Of a DNA stretch of 64,000 nucleotides, positions 17,766-25,421 are shown piece after piece (positions within the stretch are counted from its first letter, which is position 1; each line of letters starts with the position of its first letter). This stretch comes from Microbacterium sp. LWO12-1.2. Lineage in GTDB: Bacteria; Actinomycetota; Actinomycetes; Actinomycetales; Microbacteriaceae. The DNA is taken from the NCBI RefSeq assembly GCF_040675875.1, contig NZ_JBEGII010000001.1:3472001-3536000 (forward strand). The letters are read 5' to 3'. The notes beneath the pieces are model-generated. The model saw only the letters and a list, made by a program, of their open reading frames with translations, did not search any database and was not told the DNA's origin. The translations under genes and the position numbers were made by a program.

Positions 17766-17777
17766 TTGCTATAGCAA
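17766..17777. promoter_or_regulatory. GntR operator-like site, copy 3 (TTGCTATAGCAA)
   Basis: Perfect 12-bp palindrome 25 bp upstream of the next SDR gene, in the 78-bp gap after the ceramidase-like gene. It suggests that an internal promoter under the same regulator drives the SDR-dehydratase-SDR genes. Confidence 0.75.
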
Positions 17778-17801
17778 ATCTCGACCACCCTGAGGAGAGC
17801 C

Positions 17802-18557
17802 ATGAACGCCCCCGTCGCCATCATCACCGGAGGCTCCGCCGGCATCGGCTGGGAGGTCGGCCAGCGCCTCGCCGCCGACGGCTACCTCGTGGTCGCCGCC
17901 GACCGGGTGCCAGGCCTCACGGCGGGCGACAACCCGGCCGGCATCCTGTGGCGCGCGCTCGACGTGACCGATCACGCCGGCGTCGACCGGGTGTTCGGCG
18001 AGATCGAGGCGGAGCTCGGACCGATCGAGGTGCTCGTCAACAACGCAGGCATCCAGCGGCACCGCGGCATCGAGGACCTGAGCTGGGACGAATGGTCGGC
18101 CGTGGTCGACGTGAACCTGCACGGAGTGTTCTCGGCCCTGCAGGCGGCAGGGCGACGGATGCTGGAACGCGGCGAAGGCCGCATCGTGAACATCTCGTCG
18201 ATCTCGGCGCGAGGCTCAGCGGGCCGCGCCCCCTACTCCACGACCAAGGCAGCCGTGATCGGTCTGACCTCGACCGCCGGGGCCGAGTGGGCATCGCGCG
18301 GAGTCAGGGTCAACGCCGTCGCCCCCGGATACATCGACACCGGCGTGTTCCGCCAGGGCGTCGAGCAGGGCACGCTGAGCCTCGACACGATCCTGTCGCG
18401 CATCCCGGCGAAGCGCCTGGGCGATGCGAGCGAGATCGCCGCGGCCGTCAGCTTCCTGGTATCCGACCAGTCCCGCTACATGAACGGCCAGACGCTCTAT
18501 GTCGACGGCGGCTTCATGGTCGACTACGGCATCCCGCTGGCGAAGAAGCCCGAATGA
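17802..18557 (+). CDS. SDR-family dehydrogenase (sugar or polyol dehydrogenase type)
   Basis: Classical short-chain dehydrogenase of 251 residues: ITGGSAGIG near residue 7, NNAG near 79, the catalytic Ser in VNISSISA and the YSTTKAA Tyr-Lys pair. The C-terminal QTLYVDGGFMVDYG is typical. TGAGGAGAGCC gives a clear ribosome site. The following gene is a mandelate-racemase-type dehydratase, and this pair is typical of oxidative sugar pathways (sugar to lactone, then aldonate dehydration). Confidence 0.9.
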   Translation: MNAPVAIITGGSAGIGWEVGQRLAADGYLVVAADRVPGLTAGDNPAGILWRALDVTDHAGVDRVFGEIEAELGPIEVLVNNAGIQRHRGIEDLSWDEWSAVVDVNLHGVFSALQAAGRRMLERGEGRIVNISSISARGSAGRAPYSTTKAAVIGLTSTAGAEWASRGVRVNAVAPGYIDTGVFRQGVEQGTLSLDTILSRIPAKRLGDASEIAAAVSFLVSDQSRYMNGQTLYVDGGFMVDYGIPLAKKPE

Positions 18558-19630
18558 CCGAGATCGCCCGCATCCAGACGGCCACGGCCGTACTCCCGCT
18601 GCCCGCTCCGCTGCAGCTCGGGGCCATGACGGTCGCCCGTCGCGAGTACAGCGCGGTGCAGGCATCCGACGGCGACGGCACGACCGGGGTCGCGTACTGC
18701 CTCTCACGCGAAGCGCCGATGGCCGAGATCGTCGACCGCCTCGTCGCCACGCATGCGCTCGGTGCGGATGCCGACGACCCGGCCGCGACCTGGGAGCGGA
18801 TGCTGCGCGGCAGCGCGATCGTCGGACGCGTCGGTCTGGTGCGCCGGGCGATCGGCCTGGTCGACATCGCCCTGTGGGACATCGCTGCCCGTCGCGCGGG
18901 CGTGCCCCTGTGGAAGCTGCTCGGCACGGGCGATGCGCCGCGGGACTCGATGCTCGTTGCGGCCTACCCTTCGCCCAGCCGCACTCCGCGCGAGGTCGCG
19001 GACGAGGTGCTCGCGCAGGCGGACGGCTGGTCGCAGGTGAAGATCTCGCGCGCGGCGGACCCGGCGTACATGCGCGAGCTGATCGGCCTGCTGAACTCCG
19101 AGCTTCCGGCAGACACGGGGCTCGTGGTCGATGTCGGTTTCGGATGGCCGGATGCCGACACCGCGCTCGCCGAGATCGCGCAGTGGGGCGACCCGCAGCT
19201 GGCATGGCTCGAGGATCCGCTGCTCCCCGAGGACGCGGCGGGTTGCGCGCGCATCCGTCGGGAGTCCGGGCTCGCCATCTCGGTCGGCGACGAGGTCACC
19301 GACCCCGCCGTACTGCGCGCCCTCGTCGAGCACGAGGCCGTCGATGTGCTGCGCCTCGACGTCGTGGCGATCGGAGGGGTCACCCCGGCGCGTGAGCTGA
19401 TCGCCTGGGCGACCGACCGCGGCGTCCCGGTGTCGGGCCACGTCTATCCTGAGGTCACCGCGCACCTCGGCATCGGCGTCGAGACCTTCGCGCGGGGCGT
19501 GAACCCCTACGATCCGGCCCCGTCGTTCATCGTCGGTGGTCCGTCGTTCGATGGTCGCGTGCGACCGACGGATGCCGTGGGCCTCGGTTTCACGCTCGAC
19601 CCCGCCGTCTTCGATTTCGAGAGGGACTGA
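18554..19630 (+). CDS. Mandelate racemase/muconate lactonizing enzyme family (sugar-acid dehydratase-like)
   Basis: Enolase-superfamily protein of 358 residues with an N-terminal capping domain and a barrel. Likely metal ligands are Asp in VVDVGFGW, Glu in WLEDPL and Glu or Asp in VGDEV. A His in SGHVYPEVTAHL is the probable second base, and VKIS replaces the usual KxK. The arrangement fits the mandelate-racemase or fuconate-dehydratase branch. It overlaps the SDR gene by four bases. A dehydratase acting on an aldonate or deoxy-aldonate is the most likely role. Confidence 0.82.
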   Translation: MTEIARIQTATAVLPLPAPLQLGAMTVARREYSAVQASDGDGTTGVAYCLSREAPMAEIVDRLVATHALGADADDPAATWERMLRGSAIVGRVGLVRRAIGLVDIALWDIAARRAGVPLWKLLGTGDAPRDSMLVAAYPSPSRTPREVADEVLAQADGWSQVKISRAADPAYMRELIGLLNSELPADTGLVVDVGFGWPDADTALAEIAQWGDPQLAWLEDPLLPEDAAGCARIRRESGLAISVGDEVTDPAVLRALVEHEAVDVLRLDVVAIGGVTPARELIAWATDRGVPVSGHVYPEVTAHLGIGVETFARGVNPYDPAPSFIVGGPSFDGRVRPTDAVGLGFTLDPAVFDFERD

Positions 19631-19631
19631 G

Positions 19632-20426
19632 ATGACAGAGTCCGCACGCAGCGTCGTCGTGACCGGCAGCGGCAAGGGCATCGGCCGCGCCGTCGCCGAG
19701 CGCCTGACCGCCGACGGCTGGATCGTCATCGGACTCGAGCGCTCGCCCGGCTCCGGAACCGTCGAAGACGGCATCGTGGCCGAGGTCGTGCTCGGCGACT
19801 CGGCCGATCGTGAGTCGCACGAGCGGGCCGCTGCGGCAGCGCAGGCCCGTGCGCCGCTCGCCGGCTGGGTCAACAACGCCGGCATCACCAAGCGCACCCC
19901 GTTGCACGAGCTCGACGAAGACCGCGTACGCGAGATCGTCGGCATCAACGGCTTCGGCTACCTCTGGGGATGCTCGGCCGCTGTGACGGCGTTCATCGAC
20001 CAGGGCATTGCCGGGGCGATCGTGAACATCGGCTCGATCCACGGCCGCTCCAGCTCGATCGACCACGCCGCCTACGAGTTCACCAAGGGCGGCATCGACG
20101 CACTCGCCCGCAGCCTCGCCGTGACGTACGGCGGGCTCGGCATCCGCGCCAACACGGTCGCGCCGGGCGGGGTGCGCACCCCGCACCTGGAGGCGCAGAT
20201 CGCCGCCTCCGCCGACCCGGTGGCCGCGGAGCGCGCGCTCGCCGAAGGGCCGCCGATGGGACGCATCGCCCGTGCCGAAGAGGTCGCCGCGGTCACCGCG
20301 TTCCTCCTCTCCGACGAAGCGCCGTATCTGACCGGCCAGTCGATCGCGGTCGACGGCGCGTGGACGGCATCATTCGGCGACGTCGCGGTCGATCCGGCGC
20401 TGCGGGCGCGGTTCGAGCGGGGCTGA
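19632..20426 (+). CDS. SDR-family dehydrogenase
   Basis: Short-chain dehydrogenase of 264 residues: VTGSGKGIG near residue 10, NNAGITK near 78, Ser in VNIGSIHGRSS and Tyr-Lys in AYEFTKGG. It starts one base after the dehydratase stop. In the fucose or galactose non-phosphorylative routes a second SDR oxidises the 2-keto-3-deoxy acid to a 2,4-diketo acid, which an FAA-family hydrolase then cleaves; such a hydrolase is encoded at 26411. This link is inferred. Confidence 0.88.
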   Translation: MTESARSVVVTGSGKGIGRAVAERLTADGWIVIGLERSPGSGTVEDGIVAEVVLGDSADRESHERAAAAAQARAPLAGWVNNAGITKRTPLHELDEDRVREIVGINGFGYLWGCSAAVTAFIDQGIAGAIVNIGSIHGRSSSIDHAAYEFTKGGIDALARSLAVTYGGLGIRANTVAPGGVRTPHLEAQIAASADPVAAERALAEGPPMGRIARAEEVAAVTAFLLSDEAPYLTGQSIAVDGAWTASFGDVAVDPALRARFERG

Positions 20427-20446
20427 TCGGGCTCGCGCGTTCTGAA

Positions 20447-20497
20447 GGAGAAAACTCCGGATGAAGGCCGTTCTGCCCTGTGGGCTCCTTCATTCCG
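20447..20497. terminator. Hairpin region after the SDR gene
   Basis: Contains GGAGAAAACTCC (20447-20458) and an arm pair CGGATGAAGG (20458-20467) with CCTTCATTCCG (20487-20497) that has one bulged base. It sits between the end of this operon and the convergent nuclease-like gene. Terminator function is inferred from position and structure. Confidence 0.4.
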
Positions 20498-20575
20498 TGA
20501 GATCTCTTGCATTCCAGGAGGTCCTCTTCAGGGAGGTCATCGCTGGGTGGGAGGGTGGTGCACGAGCGCCCGAGT

Positions 20576-21406
20576 TCACCGCAGGTACGCGTCCACGAGC
20601 AGCGCACCACGGATGACGCGGAGCTCGTCGATGATGCGGGCGATGCTCTTCGCGCCCACGGACGACACTGTCAGGTCATGCGGACCCAGCGGTTCGAGCT
20701 TCCCGGTGCGGATCCGGATGACCTCCCACCCCGCGGCGCGCAGGGCGCGATCCTTGCGCAGATCCGTGTCCTGCCGCTTCCCGACGTGCTCGAGGCCGTG
20801 TCGGCCGATGGTGTCGTACTCGAGCGCGACTCGCAGCTCCGGGAACACGATGTCGGGCCAGACCTCCGTGTGTCGGAAGAACGGTCGCGAGACCTTGACG
20901 GCGTTCACGGCCGCGTCGAACTCGATCGCCGCCCCGAGCCCTGCACGCAGGCGGCCCTCTGCCGCGGAAGCGGGGCGCGGGGCGCACTCGCTCACGAACG
21001 CGGTGCCGGTCGGCAGGTGGGGGGTCTTCGCGCAGAGTGCCGGCGCCGGGCGACGGGGTGTGCGCGGAAGGGGCCGTGGTTCCCCGAGCACCACCGGTTG
21101 CGGACGGGCGAGCGCGGAGCATTCGGGGCACCAGGCGGAGCGGCGCCGCACCTGCGCCGGACGCTCGCGCTGCTCCGTCGGGGTGGCGGCGAAGCGGTGC
21201 CCAGCCGTGCACTCCCAGCAGAGGAGCACGTCGGCGGCGAGAGGGACCTGCGACAGGACGATGCCGTGGTTCAACTCCGGATGGTACTGCCGTACCAGCT
21301 CCGGATACGCCGCCCACCCGGCGCGGTAGGTGCCCACGTCATACGGAACCGCGCGACCGCGGGAGAACTGCCGTCGCGCCCACCACTGCTCCACCGGTTC
21401 CGGCAC
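20576..21406 (-). CDS. Zinc-ribbon protein with PD-(D/E)XK (Vsr/DUF559-like) nuclease domain
   Basis: A 276-residue protein with no close named family that I recognise. The N-terminal half has paired cysteines in LLCWECTAGH and WCPECSAL, a treble-clef or zinc ribbon like that of DUF4379-type proteins. The C-terminal half has WPDIVFPELRVALEYD, then a basic helix region (HVGKRQDTDLRKDRAL) and GWEVIRIR, the pattern of the very-short-patch-repair/DUF559 nuclease fold with Asp and Glu as metal ligands. It is next to dinB. Role in repair or defence unknown. Confidence 0.6.
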   Translation of the reverse strand: MPEPVEQWWARRQFSRGRAVPYDVGTYRAGWAAYPELVRQYHPELNHGIVLSQVPLAADVLLCWECTAGHRFAATPTEQRERPAQVRRRSAWCPECSALARPQPVVLGEPRPLPRTPRRPAPALCAKTPHLPTGTAFVSECAPRPASAAEGRLRAGLGAAIEFDAAVNAVKVSRPFFRHTEVWPDIVFPELRVALEYDTIGRHGLEHVGKRQDTDLRKDRALRAAGWEVIRIRTGKLEPLGPHDLTVSSVGAKSIARIIDELRVIRGALLVDAYLR

Positions 21407-21508
21407 GCGCCGACCCTACCTGCCGTCACGGACACCGGTTCTCGACCGTCGACGCCGGTCGGGTGTCCCCGGTCCGTGCGACGATCCGCGTGTCGACGGG
21501 AGAACGGG

Positions 21509-22705
21509 ATGCGTGGGGAAGCGACGGTGCTGCACGCCGACCTCGATGCGTTCTACGCCTCGGTCGAGCAGCGCGATGCGCCGGAGTTGCGCGGCCGCCC
21601 CGTCATCGTGGGTGGCGGGGTCGTGCTGGCGGCGAGCTACGAGGCGAAGGCGCGCGGGGTGCGCACGGCGATGGGCGGTCGGCAGGCGCGGGAGCTCTGC
21701 CCTGATGTCGTCGTCGTGCCGCCGCGCATGGACGCGTACTCGGCCGCCAGCAAAGACGTCTTCGCGATCTTCCGCGACACCACCCCGCTCGTGGAGGGGC
21801 TGTCGATCGACGAGGCGTTCCTCGAGGTCGGGGGTCTCCGACGGATCGCCGGGTCTCCCGAGCAGATCGCCGCACGGCTGCGCGAGCGCGTCCGGACCGA
21901 GGTGGGGCTCGCCATCTCGGTGGGAGTCGCGCGCACCAAGTTCCTCGCCAAGGTCGCTAGCGCCGTGAGCAAACCCGACGGCCTGTTGGTCGTGGAACCG
22001 ACGCGCGAAGAGGAGTTCCTGCTCCCGCTTCCGGTGGAACGGCTGTGGGGTGTGGGGGCGGTGACGGCCGAGAAGCTGCACCGCTACGGCATCCGCACGG
22101 TCGGCGAGCTGGCCGAGCTGGAGGCCGCGACCGCCGAGCGGATGCTGGGCAAGGCGACGGGGGCCCACGTGCACGCGCTCGCGCGACTGCGGGATCCGCG
22201 GCCGGTCGACACCACCCGGCGACGCGGATCGATCGGGTCCCAGCGTGCCCTCGGCATCCGTCCCCGCTCCGCCGAGGAGCTCGACCTCATCCTCACGCAG
22301 ATCGTCGACCGGCTGGCCAGGCGTCTCCGCGACGGCGACCGCGTCTGCCGTACCGTCGTGCTGCGGCTCCGTTTCGGTGACTACACGAAGGCCACCCGCT
22401 CTCGGTCGCTCCGGGCGCCGACCGACCGCACCGCCGTGCTGCTCACCGTGGCTCGCGCCCTGCTCGCCGCCGGGCAGACCGAGATCACGGCTCGCGGCAT
22501 CACCCTGGTCGGCATCTCGCTGTCGCACCTCGACCGTGTCGAGAACGTGCAGCCCGAACTGCCGATCGACTGGGGCGACGACGCGCGCCTCGACACCGTG
22601 CTCGACACTCTGCGCGACCGCTACGGTGCGGCGTCCGTCTCGCGGGCGGCGCAGCTGGGCCGCGACGAGGGGTGGTCGTCGCCGACTCTGCCCGAGCACG
22701 AGTGA
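21509..22705 (+). CDS. dinB: DNA polymerase IV (Y-family translesion polymerase)
   Basis: Y-family polymerase of 398 residues. Catalytic carboxylates are seen in HADLDAFYASVE (residues 9-20) and LSIDEAFLE (near 102). The helix-hairpin-helix region LWGVGAVTAEKLHRYGIRT and a little-finger domain follow. The segment QPELPID near residue 349 resembles a beta-clamp-binding motif. The ATG at 21509 is chosen because the protein then begins just before the conserved LHADLDAFY block. Confidence 0.93.
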   Translation: MRGEATVLHADLDAFYASVEQRDAPELRGRPVIVGGGVVLAASYEAKARGVRTAMGGRQARELCPDVVVVPPRMDAYSAASKDVFAIFRDTTPLVEGLSIDEAFLEVGGLRRIAGSPEQIAARLRERVRTEVGLAISVGVARTKFLAKVASAVSKPDGLLVVEPTREEEFLLPLPVERLWGVGAVTAEKLHRYGIRTVGELAELEAATAERMLGKATGAHVHALARLRDPRPVDTTRRRGSIGSQRALGIRPRSAEELDLILTQIVDRLARRLRDGDRVCRTVVLRLRFGDYTKATRSRSLRAPTDRTAVLLTVARALLAAGQTEITARGITLVGISLSHLDRVENVQPELPIDWGDDARLDTVLDTLRDRYGAASVSRAAQLGRDEGWSSPTLPEHE

Positions 22706-22715
22706 CGCGCCTCGG

Positions 22716-22764
22716 TCGTGCCCGCCGAGCGTTTCGTGCCCGCTGAGCGTTTCGTGCCCGCTGA
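22716..22764. repeat. Short direct repeats (CGTGCCCGCTGAG-type)
   Basis: Three copies of CGTGCCCGCYGAG, spaced by GCGTTT in an 18-bp period, just downstream of dinB. They lead directly into the long hairpin. No coding function is seen. Confidence 0.7.
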
Positions 22765-22820
22765 GGGGTCAAGACACGCCGCGGGACGGGGCGGCGGCGC
22801 GGCGTGTCTTGACCCCTCAG
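22761..22820. terminator. 23-bp perfect hairpin, likely terminator or dispersed repeat
   Basis: Arms 22761-22783 and 22798-22820 are perfect inverted repeats around a 14-base G-rich loop. The arm core GGGGTCAAGACACGCCGCG recurs in degraded form at 58542. Convergent genes flank it (dinB and a SnoaL-like gene), which fits a bidirectional terminator. Confidence 0.65.
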
Positions 22821-22823
22821 AGT

Positions 22824-22886
22824 GAGGGGCGCGAGGGGCGCGAGGGGCGCGAGGGGCGCGAGGGGCGCGAGCAGCGTGAGGGGCGC
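22824..22886. repeat. 9-bp tandem repeat (GAGGGGCGC), seven units
   Basis: Units start at 22824, 22833, 22842, 22851, 22860, 22869 (degenerate, GAGCAGCGT) and 22878. With the adjacent hairpin this fills the 225-bp gap after dinB. It is a simple-sequence array that may vary in copy number between strains. Confidence 0.85.
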
Positions 22887-22930
22887 GGCGGACAGGCGGG
22901 TACGCGCGGCAAGGCGCGAGCCGCCGCGCC

Positions 22931-23278
22931 TCAGGCCTTGAGCATCGAGGCGCGCGCGATCAGGCCGTCGACCACGTCGAAGGTCGCGATGGTCTCGGTC
23001 GCGACGCCCGCGTTGATGACCTGCTCCTGTGCGACGACCCACCGGCTGCCGAACAGCACGCTCGTCTCGATCACGCACGAGAGTTCCGGGTTCTGCAGTC
23101 GTGGCTCGTAGAACTCCCGGATCGCCGCGGCCCCCACCACGGGCTCGGGGGCGACGCCGGTGATCACGGCATCCGCCGCATAGGTCGCGACGAACGCGTC
23201 GAGGTCGTGCGCGTTGAACGCATCGAGCTGCGCCTGCACGGTATCCAGGGCAGAACGGTCGAGAGCACTGTCAGTCAA
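22931..23278 (-). CDS. SnoaL-like / NTF2-fold protein
   Basis: A 115-residue NTF2-fold protein: LDAFNAHDLDAFVATYAADA is the typical first helix pair, followed by VVGAAAIREFYEPRL. Members are polyketide cyclases, isomerases or small ligand-binding proteins. I chose the TTG at 23278 because GGAGG lies eight bases upstream; the gene then overlaps the end of the SDR gene by eight bases. The GTG at 23287 would be too close to the ribosome site. Confidence 0.75.
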   Translation of the reverse strand: MTDSALDRSALDTVQAQLDAFNAHDLDAFVATYAADAVITGVAPEPVVGAAAIREFYEPRLQNPELSCVIETSVLFGSRWVVAQEQVINAGVATETIATFDVVDGLIARASMLKA

Positions 23279-24020
23279 TGCGCACACCTCCGTTGACGTC
23301 GTAGGTCGCTCCGGTGATGAAACCTGCACGCGGTGAGGCCAGCGAGGCGATGATCCAGGCGACGTCTTCCGGCTGCCCGAACGCACCGAGCGGGATCGAC
23401 GCGCTGAGCGTCTCGCGCTTCTCGCCCTGCAGCTGGTCGGTGATCGCGCTTGCGACGGGGCCGGGGGTCACGGCATTGACGCGGATGCCCTCGCTCGCGA
23501 GGTGTCGGGCGAAGCTCCGGGTGATCGCGAGCAGCGCGCCCTTGCTGGCCGCGTAGTGGATGCCGGTCTGCAGCGCTCCGACCTGACCGGCGATCGAGGC
23601 GATGTTCACCACGGACCGGTCGCCGTCTGCGGCGCGCAGCAGGGGCAGTGCCGCGCGCGTGAGGAAGAACGTGCCGCGGGCGTTCGTCTCGAGCACGAAG
23701 TCCCACTCCTCGAGGTCGATGTCCTCGTAGGGGGTGTACGGGCAGACGCCGCCGTTGTTGATGAGCACGTGCAGCGAACCCCAGGTCGCGGTGACCTCGT
23801 CGATCAGCGCGGCGGTCGACTCCGGTTCGCGCAGGTCGAGGCGTGAGACGTGTACCTCGGCGGCGCCGGCGGCCCGGCACTCCTCGGCGACGCGGGCGGC
23901 CTCGGCCTCGCGCCCGGCGTAGGTGATCCAGAGGGCGGCGCCCTCGCGGGCGAGTTCGAGGGCGGCGGCCGTTCCGATTCCGGAGCTGGCTCCCGTGAGC
24001 AGTACGCGACGAGCAGTCAT
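23271..24020 (-). CDS. SDR-family oxidoreductase
   Basis: Short-chain dehydrogenase of 249 residues: LTGASSGIG near residue 7, NNGGVCPYT near 87 (one Ala replaced by Gly in the NNAG motif), Ser in VNIASIAGQ and Tyr-Lys in HYAASKGA. It is transcribed away from the MFS gene, with a TGCTATAGCA site seven bases before its start, so it probably belongs to the same GntR regulon. Operon with the SnoaL-like gene. Confidence 0.88.
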   Translation of the reverse strand: MTARRVLLTGASSGIGTAAALELAREGAALWITYAGREAEAARVAEECRAAGAAEVHVSRLDLREPESTAALIDEVTATWGSLHVLINNGGVCPYTPYEDIDLEEWDFVLETNARGTFFLTRAALPLLRAADGDRSVVNIASIAGQVGALQTGIHYAASKGALLAITRSFARHLASEGIRVNAVTPGPVASAITDQLQGEKRETLSASIPLGAFGQPEDVAWIIASLASPRAGFITGATYDVNGGVRID

Positions 24021-24026
24021 GAGTAG

Positions 24027-24040
24027 ATGCTATAGCAAAT
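24027..24040. promoter_or_regulatory. GntR operator-like site, copy 4 (ATGCTATAGCAAAT)
   Basis: Perfect palindromic core at 24028-24037 in the divergent region between the SDR and MFS genes. It is so close to the SDR start that bound protein would block initiation. Confidence 0.7.
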
Positions 24041-24211
24041 TGACGTGCAATGAGAAAGGGCGCCGATTAGGGTGGATGCCGTGAGTCCTGAGTCAGACAG
24101 ACGCTAGATCGCGGGTTCGAGTCGCACGCCGTGCGCTCCCCGCATCTCGTCGACCCTTCTCGCTCGTCGCGCATCCCCCGGGTGCGTCGACGTCGTCCGT
24201 CTGGATGTCTC

Positions 24212-25375
24212 ATGCCTCTTCTCATCTATGTCCTCGCCCTGGCGATCTTCGCCCAGGGCGCCAGCGAGTTCATGCTCGCCGGCCTGCTACTTCCGATCTC
24301 CGAGGAGTTCGGAGTCTCGCCGGGGAGCGCGGCCGCCGCGACCAGCGCCTTCGCGATCGGGATGGTGATCGGCGCCCCGGCGATGGCGCTGCTCGGTTCC
24401 CGCTGGCATCCTCGGTGCACACTCATCGCCTTCCTGCTGGTGTTCGTGCTCGCGCACATCGTCGGAGCGCTCGCCGCATCGTTCGCGATGCTGCTGGTCA
24501 CTCGCGTCATGGCTGCCATCGCCTATGCCGGGTTCCTCGCCGTGTCGCTCTCGACGGTGCGCACGCTCGTGCCGCCGCAGGCGACGACCCGCGCCGTCGC
24601 CACCCTGCTCGCCGGCACCACCCTCGCCACGATCGTGGGAGTGCCGGCGGGGACCGCCCTCGCCGATGCCCTGGGGTGGCGCGCGACGTTCTGGGGTGTG
24701 GTGCTGCTCTGTGGTCCTGCGCTCGTCGCGCTGCTTCTCGACCGCTCGCCTCTGCGTGCCGGAGGGGTGGCACGCATCGAGCTGCGTGCCGAGCTCAGCG
24801 CGCTCGCCCGCAGGCGGGTGCTCGGGGCGATCGGGGTCGCTGTGGTGATCAATGCCGGCACGTTCGGGGTCTTCACGTTCCTCGGGTTGATCGGAGAATC
24901 CGCGGGCATCGCGGCCGCGCTCGTGCCGCTGCTTCTGGCCGCGTTCGGGGTCGGTGCTTTCCTCGGTGTCGCGGCGACGGGGCGCTGGGCCGCGACGCGT
25001 GAGCGGGTGTGGATCGTGGGTGGATCGCTCGCGCTGCTCCTCGCCTGGACGGCGCTGTGGATGCTGGTCGAATCGGCGGCTGCCGTGTTCGCCCTCTCGC
25101 TGGTCTGTGGGGCGCTGTCGTTCGCCGTCGGTTCCGCGGTGATCGGTCGTATCGTGCGCGAGGCTGCGGGAGCGCCGGTGTTGGGTGGAGCTTCTGCGAC
25201 GGTCGCCCTGAATCTCGGCGCCTTCGTCGGCCCCTTGCTCGCAGGCGCCGCGCACGGGTCTGTCGGGTCGGCGGGCGTGCTCGCCGTCGCTGCGGTGCTC
25301 ACGATCGTCGGCCTGGGTGCAAGCGTGTGGGCGTTGCCGTCCACACGAGACGGCGGCGGGCGGATGCGCGTCTGA
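24212..25375 (+). CDS. MFS transporter, Cmx/CmrA-like efflux family
   Basis: Twelve-helix major facilitator of 387 residues. The N-terminus MPLLIYVLALAIFAQGASEF and the following helix closely resemble actinobacterial Cmx/CmrA chloramphenicol-type exporters. I chose the ATG at 24212 because the upstream in-frame extension is Arg/Ser-rich and unlike the family. Sitting within the catabolic regulon, it may export a pathway intermediate instead of a drug. Drug resistance cannot be claimed from sequence. Confidence 0.85.
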   Translation: MPLLIYVLALAIFAQGASEFMLAGLLLPISEEFGVSPGSAAAATSAFAIGMVIGAPAMALLGSRWHPRCTLIAFLLVFVLAHIVGALAASFAMLLVTRVMAAIAYAGFLAVSLSTVRTLVPPQATTRAVATLLAGTTLATIVGVPAGTALADALGWRATFWGVVLLCGPALVALLLDRSPLRAGGVARIELRAELSALARRRVLGAIGVAVVINAGTFGVFTFLGLIGESAGIAAALVPLLLAAFGVGAFLGVAATGRWAATRERVWIVGGSLALLLAWTALWMLVESAAAVFALSLVCGALSFAVGSAVIGRIVREAAGAPVLGGASATVALNLGAFVGPLLAGAAHGSVGSAGVLAVAAVLTIVGLGASVWALPSTRDGGGRMRV

Positions 25376-25401
25376 ATGCCCGGGTGGCCATGAAGTGCTA
25401 G

Positions 25402-25413
25402 ATGCTATAGCAT
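25402..25413. promoter_or_regulatory. GntR operator-like site, copy 5 (ATGCTATAGCAT)
   Basis: Perfect 12-bp palindrome, nine bases before the hydroxyacid dehydrogenase start, in the short gap after the MFS gene. Confidence 0.75.
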
Positions 25414-25421
25414 TCTGACTC

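Noticed and set aside
24085..24145. tRNA-like stretch containing GCGGGTTCGAGTCGCAC before the MFS gene
   Set aside because: Only the TTCGA loop fits. The expected five-pair T stem does not form, and no anticodon or acceptor arms can be drawn, so it is not called as a tRNA or att site.
24212..25375. Calling the MFS transporter a chloramphenicol resistance gene
   Set aside because: It resembles Cmx/CmrA proteins but sits in a catabolic regulon. Sequence alone does not show drug export.
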